Source: JASEGV01 sp947085285
Lineage (GTDB): Bacteria; Bacteroidota; Ignavibacteria; UBA10030; BY39
Direction: 5' to 3'
NCBI GenBank assembly: GCA_947085285.1
Contig: CAMTVZ010000168.1
Span: 1 to 9,555, forward strand
DNA: 9,555 nucleotides
The notes under the pieces are model-generated. The model saw nothing but the letters and a program-made list of their open reading frames with translations. It ran no database searches and was not told the origin of the DNA. The translations under genes and the position numbers were made by a program. This document shows, one piece after another, positions 1-6,378 of this stretch; within the stretch, counting starts at the first letter, position 1; each line of letters begins with the position of its first letter.

Positions 1-484
1 CACCGGCTGCATCATCCAGAGTCTCACCCAATAGTTCGTGTTTAAACGGTTCTTTAACGAGCACCAACTGTGTGTGCCCGCCCGAAACAATCAAACATAT
101 AAAAGGATATTCTGGTTTTTCTTTTCCTAAAAAATTTGAGTATAGATGTGCCTGCATATGATTTACTCCAACAAACGGAATTCTGAGACCATAAGCAAAC
201 GCTTTTGCAAAATTTAACCCAACTAACAAAGCTCCAATCAAACCGGGACCGTAAGTAACTGCCACACCATCAATCTGAGTTTTATTTATGCCGGCATTGA
301 TGATTGCTTTTTCGACAACAGGGATGATAAGTTTTTGATGCGCCCTCGAAGCCAACTCGGGCACAACGCCGCCATATCTTTGATGTATAATTTGAGATGA
401 AATGATGTTCGATTTCACCTCACCATCAATCAACACTGAAGCCGAAGTTTCATCACACGATGTTTCAATTCCTAGTACTATCAT
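1..484 (-). CDS. tsaD: tRNA N6-adenosine threonylcarbamoyltransferase TsaD, N-terminal part (cut by window edge)
   Basis: Reading the minus strand from ATG at 484 gives 161 codons that run off the window at base 1, so about half of a typical ~335-residue TsaD is present. The protein starts MIVLGIETSCDETS, the ASKHA-fold phosphate-binding opening of this family. It then shows RYGGVVPELASRAH (residues 36-49), GPGLIGALLVG (79-89), the metal-binding pair H109 and H113 in VNHMQAH, and SGGHTQL (134-140). TsaD is known to transfer the threonylcarbamoyl group from TsaC/TsaD-pathway threonylcarbamoyl-AMP to A37 of ANN-decoding tRNAs, acting in the cytoplasm with TsaB and TsaE. No strong Shine-Dalgarno precedes the ATG. 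A TTGCAA box lies about 35 nt upstream, but a promoter is not convincing. It is divergent from the barrel gene at 756. Identification is secure; the C-terminal half cannot be checked here. Confidence 0.96.
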   Translation of the reverse strand, partial: MIVLGIETSCDETSASVLIDGEVKSNIISSQIIHQRYGGVVPELASRAHQKLIIPVVEKAIINAGINKTQIDGVAVTYGPGLIGALLVGLNFAKAFAYGLRIPFVGVNHMQAHLYSNFLGKEKPEYPFICLIVSGGHTQLVLVKEPFKHELLGETLDDAAG

Positions 485-558
485 AGTTATGATAATAAAT
501 CAAATTTTTAAGAAACTTGCAACCGTGATAAATATTTTATATTTTGCAGATGTTTATA

Positions 559-565
559 ATGTTAA
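559..565 (+). repeat. Left copy of 7-bp direct repeat ATGTTAA (putative target-site duplication)
   Basis: ATGTTAA abuts the left terminal inverted repeat of the MITE-like element and is repeated exactly at 727-733 next to the right end. The match is perfect over seven bases and stops beyond them, as expected for a staggered-cut insertion. Confidence 0.7.
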
Positions 566-590
566 CTCAAGTTGACCGCTTGCAATCAGA

Positions 591-606
591 AACCGTTGAA
601 ACGGTT
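591..606. repeat. Hairpin 1 of the element (AACCGTT-GA-AACGGTT)
   Basis: A 7-bp perfect inverted repeat with a nominal 2-base centre (functionally a 4-base loop). It is the first of three different palindromes in the MITE-like element. No T-run follows on either strand, so a terminator role is unlikely. Confidence 0.8.
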
Positions 607-629
607 GAAAAATTGAACTTCGTTCTAAA

Positions 630-653
630 AACCCACGACTTAAGTCGTGGGTT
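630..653. repeat. 24-bp perfect palindrome, half-site AACCCACGACTT
   Basis: Bases 630-641 are the exact reverse complement of 642-653, with the axis between 641 and 642 and no loop. This is the most GC-rich and most perfect of the three internal palindromes. As a gapless palindrome it can form a cruciform or a dimeric protein-binding site. The half-site resembles palindromes I associate with REP-like repeats in other bacteria, but this is from memory and not verified. Confidence 0.85.
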
Positions 654-676
654 ACTGTACCAAAAATTATATTTTT

Positions 677-694
677 AAACTGTTTTAACAGTTT
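677..694. repeat. Hairpin 3 of the element (AAACTGTT-TT-AACAGTTT)
   Basis: An 8-bp perfect inverted repeat with a 2-base centre, the third palindrome in the element. Only short T-runs flank it, and it lies well upstream of the gene at 756, so it is treated as part of the repeat element and not as a terminator. Confidence 0.8.
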
Positions 695-726
695 TTACTT
701 CATGTAATTAATGCGATCAACTTGAG

Positions 727-733
727 ATGTTAA
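727..733 (+). repeat. Right copy of 7-bp direct repeat ATGTTAA (putative target-site duplication)
   Basis: This is the exact partner of 559-565, immediately outside the right terminal inverted repeat. It ends 22 bases before the start codon at 756. Confidence 0.7.
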
Positions 734-755
734 AATAAAATATGGAACGCTTAAG

Positions 756-1205
756 ATGAAAAAATCTATATTACTCATTCTGTTGCTTGTTGCAACTATA
801 GCATTTTCGCAGGAAAGAGGATTCGGAATCGGACTAATGTTGGGCGAACCAACTGGGATAAGTTTAAAAACCTGGACATCCCCGACTAATGCAATTGATG
901 CTGGCTTGGCTTGGTCGTTTTATAAAAATCCTGCCATACACATGCACGCCGATTATCTTTGGCACGACTTCGATTTAATAAAGACTAAGGAGCGTATTCC
1001 TGTATATTATGGTGTTGGCGGCAGGATTCGACTTGGAGATAAGAATAGCGGTCGCATTGGTGTTCGTGGTGTTTTCGGAATCGGCTTCTTATTAAAGCAA
1101 GCACCTGTCGATTTTTTTATTGAACTTGCACCGATACTCGACCTCATTCCCGGAACCACACTGAATATGAATGGTGCTATTGGGGCAAGATATTTTTTTG
1201 AATAA
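756..1205 (+). CDS. Small exported protein, probable outer-membrane beta-barrel
   Basis: The 149-residue product begins with a clear Sec signal peptide: MKKS, a hydrophobic core LLILLLVATIA, and a cleavage site near residues 18-19 before Q/E. The mature part is a run of amphipathic strands rich in Gly and aromatics (GFGIGLMLG, AIDAGLAWSF, VYYGVGGRIRLG, IGVRGVFGIGFLL) and it ends in a strand closing with ARYFFE, close to the aromatic end typical of outer-membrane barrels. The pattern GEPTGIS ... NAIDAGLAWSF ... LAPILDL resembles a family of small FCB-group barrel proteins, which I recall as DUF3996/BAPKO_0422-like. That family name is from memory. Function is unknown. A weak GGA lies 10 nt before the ATG; an out-of-frame ATG at 742 opens only a five-codon frame. 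The gene converges on the T9SS gene at 1265. Confidence 0.85.
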   Translation: MKKSILLILLLVATIAFSQERGFGIGLMLGEPTGISLKTWTSPTNAIDAGLAWSFYKNPAIHMHADYLWHDFDLIKTKERIPVYYGVGGRIRLGDKNSGRIGVRGVFGIGFLLKQAPVDFFIELAPILDLIPGTTLNMNGAIGARYFFE

Positions 1206-1231
1206 AAAAAGGGCGGTATTGTAAACCGCCC
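1204..1231 (-). terminator. Intrinsic terminator after the 918-residue T9SS gene
   Basis: The stem GGGCGGT (1211-1217) pairs with ACCGCCC (1225-1231) around a 7-base loop. On the minus strand it is followed by seven Ts (bases 1210 to 1204), which is the canonical terminator layout for the gene ending at 1265. For the plus-strand gene ending at 1205 the same stem is followed only by TATATAAG, so termination in that direction would be weaker. It overlaps the stop codon region of the barrel gene, an economical convergent junction. Confidence 0.8.
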
Positions 1232-1450
1232 TATATAAGAAACAAATATTAAGGACAAATGTCCTTATTTCAGCAACAACATTTTCTTCATAAAAGTCTG
1301 TTGCTTTAGGTTGTCGTCTAAATTTTCGATGACCATTCTATAAAAGTAAACACCACTCGGAAGATTTCCCGCTTCGAATATAATTTCATGTCGTCCTTTA
1401 TCATAAATTTCCCGATTTGTTAATAATGCAACTTGTTGCCCAAGCGTATT
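1211..1450 (-). repeat. 3' cassette copy 1: sorting-domain end plus downstream hairpins
   Basis: This 240-bp stretch aligns without gaps to 4083-4322 (constant offset 2872) with four mismatches by my hand count (positions 1220, 1304, 1382 and 1418). The three coding differences are synonymous. It spans the last ~60 codons of the T9SS sorting domain, the stop codon, the stop-codon hairpin and the GGGCGGT hairpin. Similarity ends abruptly at the outer edge of that hairpin and fades gradually upstream of 1450 towards the NYPNPFNP motif. Confidence 0.9.
1251..1266 (-). repeat. Hairpin overlapping the stop codon of the 918-residue gene
   Basis: AAGGACA (1251-1257) and TGTCCTT (1260-1266) form a perfect 7-bp stem around AA. 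On the minus strand the stop codon TAA (1267-1265) overlaps the base of this stem. An identical hairpin sits at the same place after the neighbouring 710-residue gene (4123-4138). It may stabilise mRNA 3' ends or be part of the terminator; there is no T-run right next to it. Confidence 0.65.
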
Positions 1451-4021
1451 AAAAACTTGGATAGTTACATAGGCCATATCCTTTAACTGAAACTCAATGT
1501 TTGTGTTGGGATTAAAAGGATTTGGATAATTTTGGTATAATCGATATTCGTCGGGAACAATATCCTTATCCCTTACGCTAACGATGGAAGGAGTTGTAAA
1601 TCTTAATATTGGACTCCAGAAGGTTTCTCCAGCAGTCCCTCTTGCTTTTACTCTCCAATAGTATCTAGTCGCTGGTACTAATGGTCCTACAATTTTAGAT
1701 GTTTGAGCTATCCAGAAATCGTCAATTATTGGGTTGTAAAACATAGGGTTAGTAGCAAGTTGAATACGATAGCTATTTACATCTCCCCAATAAGTCCATG
1801 TTAGAGTTGGAGTTAAAGTATTAATTTCAGCACCATCGACCGGAGAACCCAGCCAACTAATACCCGTCCACGTCCCTTCTACAATCTTCATTGTATATAT
1901 CATGAGTTTGTTACTTAAATGGCTACTAATTACGATTCTGTCTGAACTCAACATATCTACAATCTGGTTACCGCCTACATCCCAGATTTCGATAAAGTTG
2001 TAATATGTACTCAAGTAGTCTGGCCAGGAAATTTCTATTGGATAATCAGCGTGGTTAGCTTGAATAGAAATTTTGAAAGAATCGATCCTATCTCTATCAT
2101 ACCAATTCCATGGTGTATAATTAAATTTTAATCCATAACCTAAACAACTCGAAGAGTCTGTTTTTGAATCAATAAACCTGACATCATAACCAGAACCAAC
2201 CGTCGGCAGTTCATATTCCCCTATGTTTTGGTCTATACAATATGTTGCAAACTTGTGTAAACCAAATTTCAGTGTATCTTTTTTTGTGCTACTTGTGTTA
2301 AAAAATAGTGGGATTGAAATTCGTAGATCAATAGAATCGGTCCCTGTAGTAAATTGTGAGGCGCGCGAAAATTCGCTTGCTCCGTTATCATTAATTGCCC
2401 GTCCACGCCAATAATATGTTGTATTAACAAGAAGAGGTTTAAAATTATTCCTATACCATTTCAAGGTGTCTTCATCGACGATCTGATTAAATAAGGAATC
2501 TCGGGAAATTTGTATGTAATAAGAATTTGCACCGTATTGTGAGTACAAATTATATTGAGGTTTGATTGAAATATCAATAGCTCCATTTGGAGGTAATTTT
2601 AAATTTGGTACAGAGGGAATTGAAACTGTAAATTCTCTTACCTGAGAATATTTTCCCCAACCGCAAGCATTCAATGCTCGTACCCTCCAATAATATTTAT
2701 TGTTATTTGTTAATGGGCCCCCCTGGCTAGAACTTCGAGTCAATGTTGAATCATCAAATAAAATTTCTTCAAACAATGAATCTTTTGCTATCTGTAACCT
2801 ATAATAAATTATGCCTGTCTCCCCGTCCCACATAAAATTTGGACGGAATGAAACACCTAACTCTTTATCTAGAGGCGACAACAATCGAGGAGCTTTAGGT
2901 AATGAAACTTTGAAATTGCTTATAGACGAGTAAGACGAGATTTCTAACATATTTCTCGCACGGACTCGCCAATAATAAACTCGGTCAATTTCTAATGGTC
3001 CAATTTGTTGTTGAGTTGCAGTTATTGTACTATCGTGGAATACCAAATTTTTGCAAGAGTCATCAGTCGCTACCTGTAATTCATAAGATGTAGCACCTAG
3101 TACACGTTGCCAAGTTAATATCGGTGTTCTCGAAATACCAGTCGCATACGGGTAAGGAGATATTAAGTTAGGAGAATGTAATCGTGGAATAATATACTTA
3201 AAGGTATGAATGGTATAACAACTGTAACCATTACTATTGATTGCTTGAACTTTCCAATAATACAAAACATTAAGTTCCAACCGGCGGAATAATAAGGTGG
3301 TATCTGTTAATGCAGAATCACTAAAAACCAAGTTGTTAAATAAAAAATCTTTAGCAATCTGAACGCTGTAACGATCAGCACTACCAACTGGTGTCCAAAC
3401 CAATAATACTGAATCCTCATAAACACTCATTCGATTATAAGGGTATAATTGTATTGGAGTTGGTGGTGGAGTGTTTACCCATACTGGTTTCTTCTCCACA
3501 ACAATAAAATATGTCAAGATATCTGGGTCATCAAGTACATATTCTGTTTGATCTAACATATCAACATTAATGGTTGGATTGTTCAATCTATTTGTCAATC
3601 TTGCTGAAATTAGATAGTTAGAAAAATTATTATTCCATCTAAGTGTTAGGGGTAATTCATTTCCTACATATTGAATTTTAATTTTAAAAGTATCTATTGT
3701 TGAAATATTACTCCATTTCCGAATATCAACATTGAGTCCTAATCCCATACAATTTACGTTGAAAGTACGAGGGTCGATGAACCTAACGTCGAACGAAGGA
3801 GCAGGTGGGCTAGGGGGTTGTTCCTCCTCACCTAAATTCTGATCAATACAATAAGATGCATCTGTATGTCCACCAAAAGTTAATGACCGCAGAAGTGTAG
3901 ATTCATTTGTAAAGAAGAATAATTGGAAGCGATAATCAGAAGATTGTGAATATGAGAAATTATTAAACAGCAGTGAAAATAAAATACTAATTGATATTGG
4001 CAGCAAAATTTTGCTTCGCAT
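1265..4021 (-). CDS. T9SS-secreted multidomain surface protein (2 Cys-pair modules, 5 Fn3-like repeats, sorting domain)
   Basis: The 918-residue product starts at an ATG with a strong GGAGG (4026-4030) four bases upstream. A signal peptide covers about residues 1-26. Then come module A1 (~30-178, C58 and C91), four Fn3-like repeats (~187-276, 284-373, 377-467, 471-558), module A2 (~565-716, C595 and C626), a fifth Fn3-like repeat (~722-810) and a type A T9SS sorting domain (~826-918, with NYPNPFNPNTNIEF and GNLPSGVYFYRMV). Each Fn3 unit carries a YYWxVxA signature (254, 349, 443, 536, 787), with the first four 93-95 residues apart. The sorting domain is known to route proteins through the Por system for surface attachment or release. 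I see no catalytic motif, so an adhesive or structural role is inferred. It lies 115 bp downstream of a related gene and may be co-transcribed with it. The layout module-Fn3-module-Fn3-tail suggests a fusion of two ancestral genes. Confidence 0.93.
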   Translation of the reverse strand: MRSKILLPISISILFSLLFNNFSYSQSSDYRFQLFFFTNESTLLRSLTFGGHTDASYCIDQNLGEEEQPPSPPAPSFDVRFIDPRTFNVNCMGLGLNVDIRKWSNISTIDTFKIKIQYVGNELPLTLRWNNNFSNYLISARLTNRLNNPTINVDMLDQTEYVLDDPDILTYFIVVEKKPVWVNTPPPTPIQLYPYNRMSVYEDSVLLVWTPVGSADRYSVQIAKDFLFNNLVFSDSALTDTTLLFRRLELNVLYYWKVQAINSNGYSCYTIHTFKYIIPRLHSPNLISPYPYATGISRTPILTWQRVLGATSYELQVATDDSCKNLVFHDSTITATQQQIGPLEIDRVYYWRVRARNMLEISSYSSISNFKVSLPKAPRLLSPLDKELGVSFRPNFMWDGETGIIYYRLQIAKDSLFEEILFDDSTLTRSSSQGGPLTNNNKYYWRVRALNACGWGKYSQVREFTVSIPSVPNLKLPPNGAIDISIKPQYNLYSQYGANSYYIQISRDSLFNQIVDEDTLKWYRNNFKPLLVNTTYYWRGRAINDNGASEFSRASQFTTGTDSIDLRISIPLFFNTSSTKKDTLKFGLHKFATYCIDQNIGEYELPTVGSGYDVRFIDSKTDSSSCLGYGLKFNYTPWNWYDRDRIDSFKISIQANHADYPIEISWPDYLSTYYNFIEIWDVGGNQIVDMLSSDRIVISSHLSNKLMIYTMKIVEGTWTGISWLGSPVDGAEINTLTPTLTWTYWGDVNSYRIQLATNPMFYNPIIDDFWIAQTSKIVGPLVPATRYYWRVKARGTAGETFWSPILRFTTPSIVSVRDKDIVPDEYRLYQNYPNPFNPNTNIEFQLKDMAYVTIQVFNTLGQQVALLTNREIYDKGRHEIIFEAGNLPSGVYFYRMVIENLDDNLKQQTFMKKMLLLK

Positions 4022-4136
4022 AAATCCTCCATAAATTTTTTAATTAATATTATTTTCTTTCATACTAATGTCGTTATGCATAGGGCGGTATCGTAAACCG
4101 CCCTATATAAGAAACAAATATTAAGGACAAATGTCC
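4022..4136 (-). other. Spacer between the two T9SS genes, with hairpins but no U-tract
   Basis: This 115-bp spacer repeats the two hairpins found after the downstream gene: AAGGACA/TGTCCTT (4123-4138, overlapping the stop codon) and GGGCGGT/ACCGCCC (4083-4103). On the minus strand the second stem is followed by TATGCATAACG and not by a T-run, so it should terminate poorly. Read-through into the 918-residue gene is therefore plausible. The GGAGG ribosome-binding site of that gene is at 4026-4030. No clear promoter is visible. Confidence 0.6.
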
Positions 4137-4322
4137 TTATTTCAGCAACAACATTTTCTTCATAAAAGTCTGTTGTTTTAGGTTGTCGTCTAAATTTTCG
4201 ATGACCATTCTATAAAAGTAAACACCACTCGGAAGATTTCCCGCTTCGAATATGATTTCATGTCGTCCTTTATCATAAATTTCCCGATTCGTTAATAATG
4301 CAACTTGTTGCCCAAGCGTATT
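4083..4322 (-). repeat. 3' cassette copy 2: sorting-domain end plus downstream hairpins
   Basis: This is the partner of 1211-1450, about 98% identical by hand alignment. The identity covers coding and non-coding DNA alike and has a sharp border at the GGGCGGT hairpin (4083), beyond which the flanks are unrelated. It encodes the end of the 710-residue protein's sorting domain. Confidence 0.9.
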
Positions 4323-6269
4323 ATACACTTGGATAGTTACATACGCCACCTCCTTTAGGTGAAACTCAATGCTCGTGTAAGGATTAAAAGGATTTGGATA
4401 ATTTTGTAATAATGCATAATCATGAGGAGTCTCTGTTTCGGTGTTTTCTAATTCCGTTTCACCGGCATAAGAAGAACCCGCAGGATTTATTCTTAAAAAG
4501 GGAACATCCTCGATAGAACGTGAACTCCTAAGTCTCAAAGGATTGACAGTAGCAAGTTCGACTGGACCTTGAAAAGCCCGATTTATCCGTGAGATTACTG
4601 AATCTAGATCCTGAAACATCCAATATTTGTCATATTTGAATGCTAAATATGTCAATGCTGTATCTGCTAATTTAGATATGTGTCGAATTGTTTTACCATT
4701 ACAGACACTTGACGGTGAAATGGAGTCGGAGTAGATAAGTTCACCAAAACCTTGCTGGGTGATTCCAAGGTCGCTAATTTTAATATTAATTTTGAGCGCC
4801 AACAATTCGCCGAGTAGATGATTATTATGGTATTTCAGATTGGGAAAATTCCTTTTGCCTCTCCACCTAATGTTACCCCATAAATCAAAACCTCTAGCAG
4901 ATTCAGTATGAGGTAATATTCGTTTCCAATTTCTTTTCTTCGTCACTTTTAAATGAGCCCAACCGTAGTTTTTCAAGCTATCGGCTCGCGGAATGACTCC
5001 AAATGTAATACCTGCGGGCCAGGCGTTTCGAGTTATGGCTTCATCAATAATATTTCCTGCATTATAATTTCCCGCCCACCAAACAATTTTATTAGATTTA
5101 GCGGCATAATCTACTTGACTGAAGGTAAAATACGAATTCCCAGTTTCAGTCTGGAACGGCCAATGATCCCAAACCCAATACGTTCCGCAATCATTAAAAG
5201 GATATACCCCCCAGATAAATTTTGAATCTTTTTTAAGATTATGAATTGTAATGAAATTTGTATCTACTATCATGTCGATTATCATTCGCCAGTCCCAACC
5301 TAAATAATCAGTTTCCCAGATTCTGAAGACATATCCTGCAGCATCTGCTACTGATGTCCACCTAAATGTTATAGTCGATGGTAGATCAGACGAATTATAT
5401 GCTGGTGAAATATTTCTCACAGGCCCTGAAGGACGCTGGAAACATAGCTTAAAATTCCAAAATCTAGAGAATTCACTACTGACTCCATGATAATTTGCCT
5501 TCACCCGCCAGTAATAGCTTCTACCTATTTTTAAATACTCAATAAAATAATAATTAGTAGTAACTACTTCGTTTAACAGTAGATTTGTAAAATTGGTATC
5601 ATTCGACATTTGTATATTATACGAGATAGCCTCGTTTATCAGGTTCCACCTGAGAGTTTGGGAAGTTGATGTTGACATTGAATTATTTGTAGGTGCTATC
5701 AGAACGGGGATTTGCGGGAGAACTGGTACACCACCCATGGGCTTGACTGTGGTAATTATTCTTACCGAATTGATATCCTCATCATTAATAACGATATTGT
5801 TTGAGGTTAACATATCGATCGTCGTACTAAAGACTCGCATTGATGCCGAGATAAAATATTCAGACAGATTACTGGGCCATGTAATTTCAATCGGATAACC
5901 TGCTACTCCTGCTTGAAATCTTATGCGAAAAGTATCCGATGTAACAATTGTTAGCCAAGGTCTCAAATCGCGTTCCAAACCATTACCCATACAAGCGTTG
6001 TTGCCAACCCGTGAATCTAAAAACCGAACATCGAACGCATCTGATGGAGGTTGAGGTGGAAGTTCGTATTCACCCAAAACATTATCTATACAATAGGTTG
6101 CATCTTTGTTACCTCCAAATATAATTGTGCGCGTATTTGTTTGTCCTGAATTTGAAATCGTTATGGGGATTAAATATTCTGTTGGTAGATCAGTCGAAGA
6201 AGCGTTTAATGAATCAAAAAAGATCCCAAAAATGAAAATTACCGTAAATAATAATTTTACAAACCACAT
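4137..6269 (-). CDS. T9SS-secreted surface protein (Cys-pair module, 2 Fn3-like repeats, unique region, sorting domain)
   Basis: The 710-residue product starts at an ATG preceded by AGAGAGG (6274-6280) with a 4-base gap. Residues 1-23 form a signal peptide (MWFVKLLFTVIFIFGIFF core). Module A follows (~30-178; ATYCID, C60 and C93, IDML), then an Fn3-like repeat with YYWRVKA (252-258), a divergent second one (~280-377), a Trp-rich region (~378-600) and a T9SS type A sorting domain (~618-710; NYPNPFNPYTSIEF). The region at 482-570 has HLLGELLALKINI, GFGELIY and a helical stretch ending in RINRAFQGP. At pattern level this recalls a C-terminal domain of other secreted proteins with an 'LAGQLLALxLN ... 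INxxF' layout, a resemblance from memory only. No catalytic residues are recognised. It is paralogous to the next gene at both ends. Function is unknown; cell-surface location is well supported. Confidence 0.92.
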   Translation of the reverse strand: MWFVKLLFTVIFIFGIFFDSLNASSTDLPTEYLIPITISNSGQTNTRTIIFGGNKDATYCIDNVLGEYELPPQPPSDAFDVRFLDSRVGNNACMGNGLERDLRPWLTIVTSDTFRIRFQAGVAGYPIEITWPSNLSEYFISASMRVFSTTIDMLTSNNIVINDEDINSVRIITTVKPMGGVPVLPQIPVLIAPTNNSMSTSTSQTLRWNLINEAISYNIQMSNDTNFTNLLLNEVVTTNYYFIEYLKIGRSYYWRVKANYHGVSSEFSRFWNFKLCFQRPSGPVRNISPAYNSSDLPSTITFRWTSVADAAGYVFRIWETDYLGWDWRMIIDMIVDTNFITIHNLKKDSKFIWGVYPFNDCGTYWVWDHWPFQTETGNSYFTFSQVDYAAKSNKIVWWAGNYNAGNIIDEAITRNAWPAGITFGVIPRADSLKNYGWAHLKVTKKRNWKRILPHTESARGFDLWGNIRWRGKRNFPNLKYHNNHLLGELLALKINIKISDLGITQQGFGELIYSDSISPSSVCNGKTIRHISKLADTALTYLAFKYDKYWMFQDLDSVISRINRAFQGPVELATVNPLRLRSSRSIEDVPFLRINPAGSSYAGETELENTETETPHDYALLQNYPNPFNPYTSIEFHLKEVAYVTIQVYNTLGQQVALLTNREIYDKGRHEIIFEAGNLPSGVYFYRMVIENLDDNLKQQTFMKKMLLLK

Positions 6270-6298
6270 AATACCTCTCTTTAATTTAGTTATACAAT

Positions 6299-6378
6299 AA
6301 AATTAAAAAAAAATAATTTCATAAACTCCTGGCCCGTTTAATGTAACTTTATGAAACCTATCGGACGCTGTTTCATAA
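6299..6378 (-). promoter_or_regulatory. Three-arm competing hairpin, attenuator-like leader of the 710-residue T9SS gene
   Basis: Arm A TTTCATAAA (6317-6325), arm B TTTATGAAAC (6348-6357) and arm C GTTTCATAA (6370-6378) are mutually complementary: B pairs with either A or C over 9 bp. On the minus strand the B:A hairpin is followed by TTA and nine Ts (6313-6305), a terminator-like layout about 30 nt before the ribosome-binding site. A C:B hairpin would preclude it. The stems are AT-rich and weak. The same repeats could instead be operator sites for a dimeric regulator. A minus-strand promoter-like pair (6403-6398 and 6380-6375) overlaps arm C; if real, transcripts would lack most of arm C and only B:A would form. 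Confidence 0.4.

Larger units (their letters stand above)
566..726. mobile_element. MITE-like non-coding element with terminal inverted repeats
   Basis: The left end CTCAAGTTGACCGC (566-579) is the reverse complement of the right end GCGATCAACTTGAG (713-726) at 13 of 14 positions. Directly outside both ends lies the same 7-mer ATGTTAA (559-565 and 727-733), which looks like a target-site duplication. The interior has no coding capacity and carries three hairpins (591-606, 630-653, 677-694). Size (161 bp), inverted ends, flanking duplication and lack of a transposase all fit a miniature inverted-repeat transposable element. Folded as a single strand, the ends would close a stem around three arms, giving a cloverleaf-like four-way junction. 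The mobilising transposase family cannot be told from the ends alone. A REP-like (RAYT-related) origin for the internal hairpins is an alternative reading. Confidence 0.75.
485..755. other. tsaD / barrel-gene divergent intergenic region
   Basis: This 271-bp gap separates two divergently transcribed genes. Bases 485-558 are AT-rich and hold a TTGCAA palindrome (517-522) that could serve as a -35 box in either direction, but no convincing -10 partner is visible. Bases 559-733 are the MITE-like element with its flanking direct repeats, described separately. Only 22 bases separate the right-hand direct repeat from the ATG at 756, so the promoter of the downstream gene must lie inside the element, or upstream of it. 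No open reading frame of interest is seen. Confidence 0.7.

Noticed and set aside
517..546. TTGCAA followed by TATTTTG, near to a promoter (including the Bacteroidota TAnnTTTG form) on the plus strand
   Set aside because: Spacing is off by one for the Bacteroidota box, and the site is over 200 bases from the gene and on the far side of the inserted element.
559..733. CRISPR array or tRNA-like gene from clustered palindromes
   Set aside because: The three palindromes differ in sequence and spacing, there are no direct repeat-spacer units, and no tRNA-conserved T-loop or anticodon arm sequence is present.
742..759. Five-codon upstream frame (ATG at 742) ending in TGA that overlaps the barrel-gene ATG as ATGA
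   Set aside because: No ribosome-binding site and too short to support; most likely chance.
1007..1258. Open frame on the minus strand opposite the barrel gene
   Set aside because: Antisense shadow of a gene with a clear signal peptide and barrel pattern; the reverse product is low-complexity and lacks any family signature.
4953..5225. Open frames on the plus strand opposite the T9SS genes (also 2223-2414, 5593-5898, 6106-6300)
   Set aside because: They lie entirely or almost entirely within coherent coding sequence of the other strand and show no start signals or recognisable domains.
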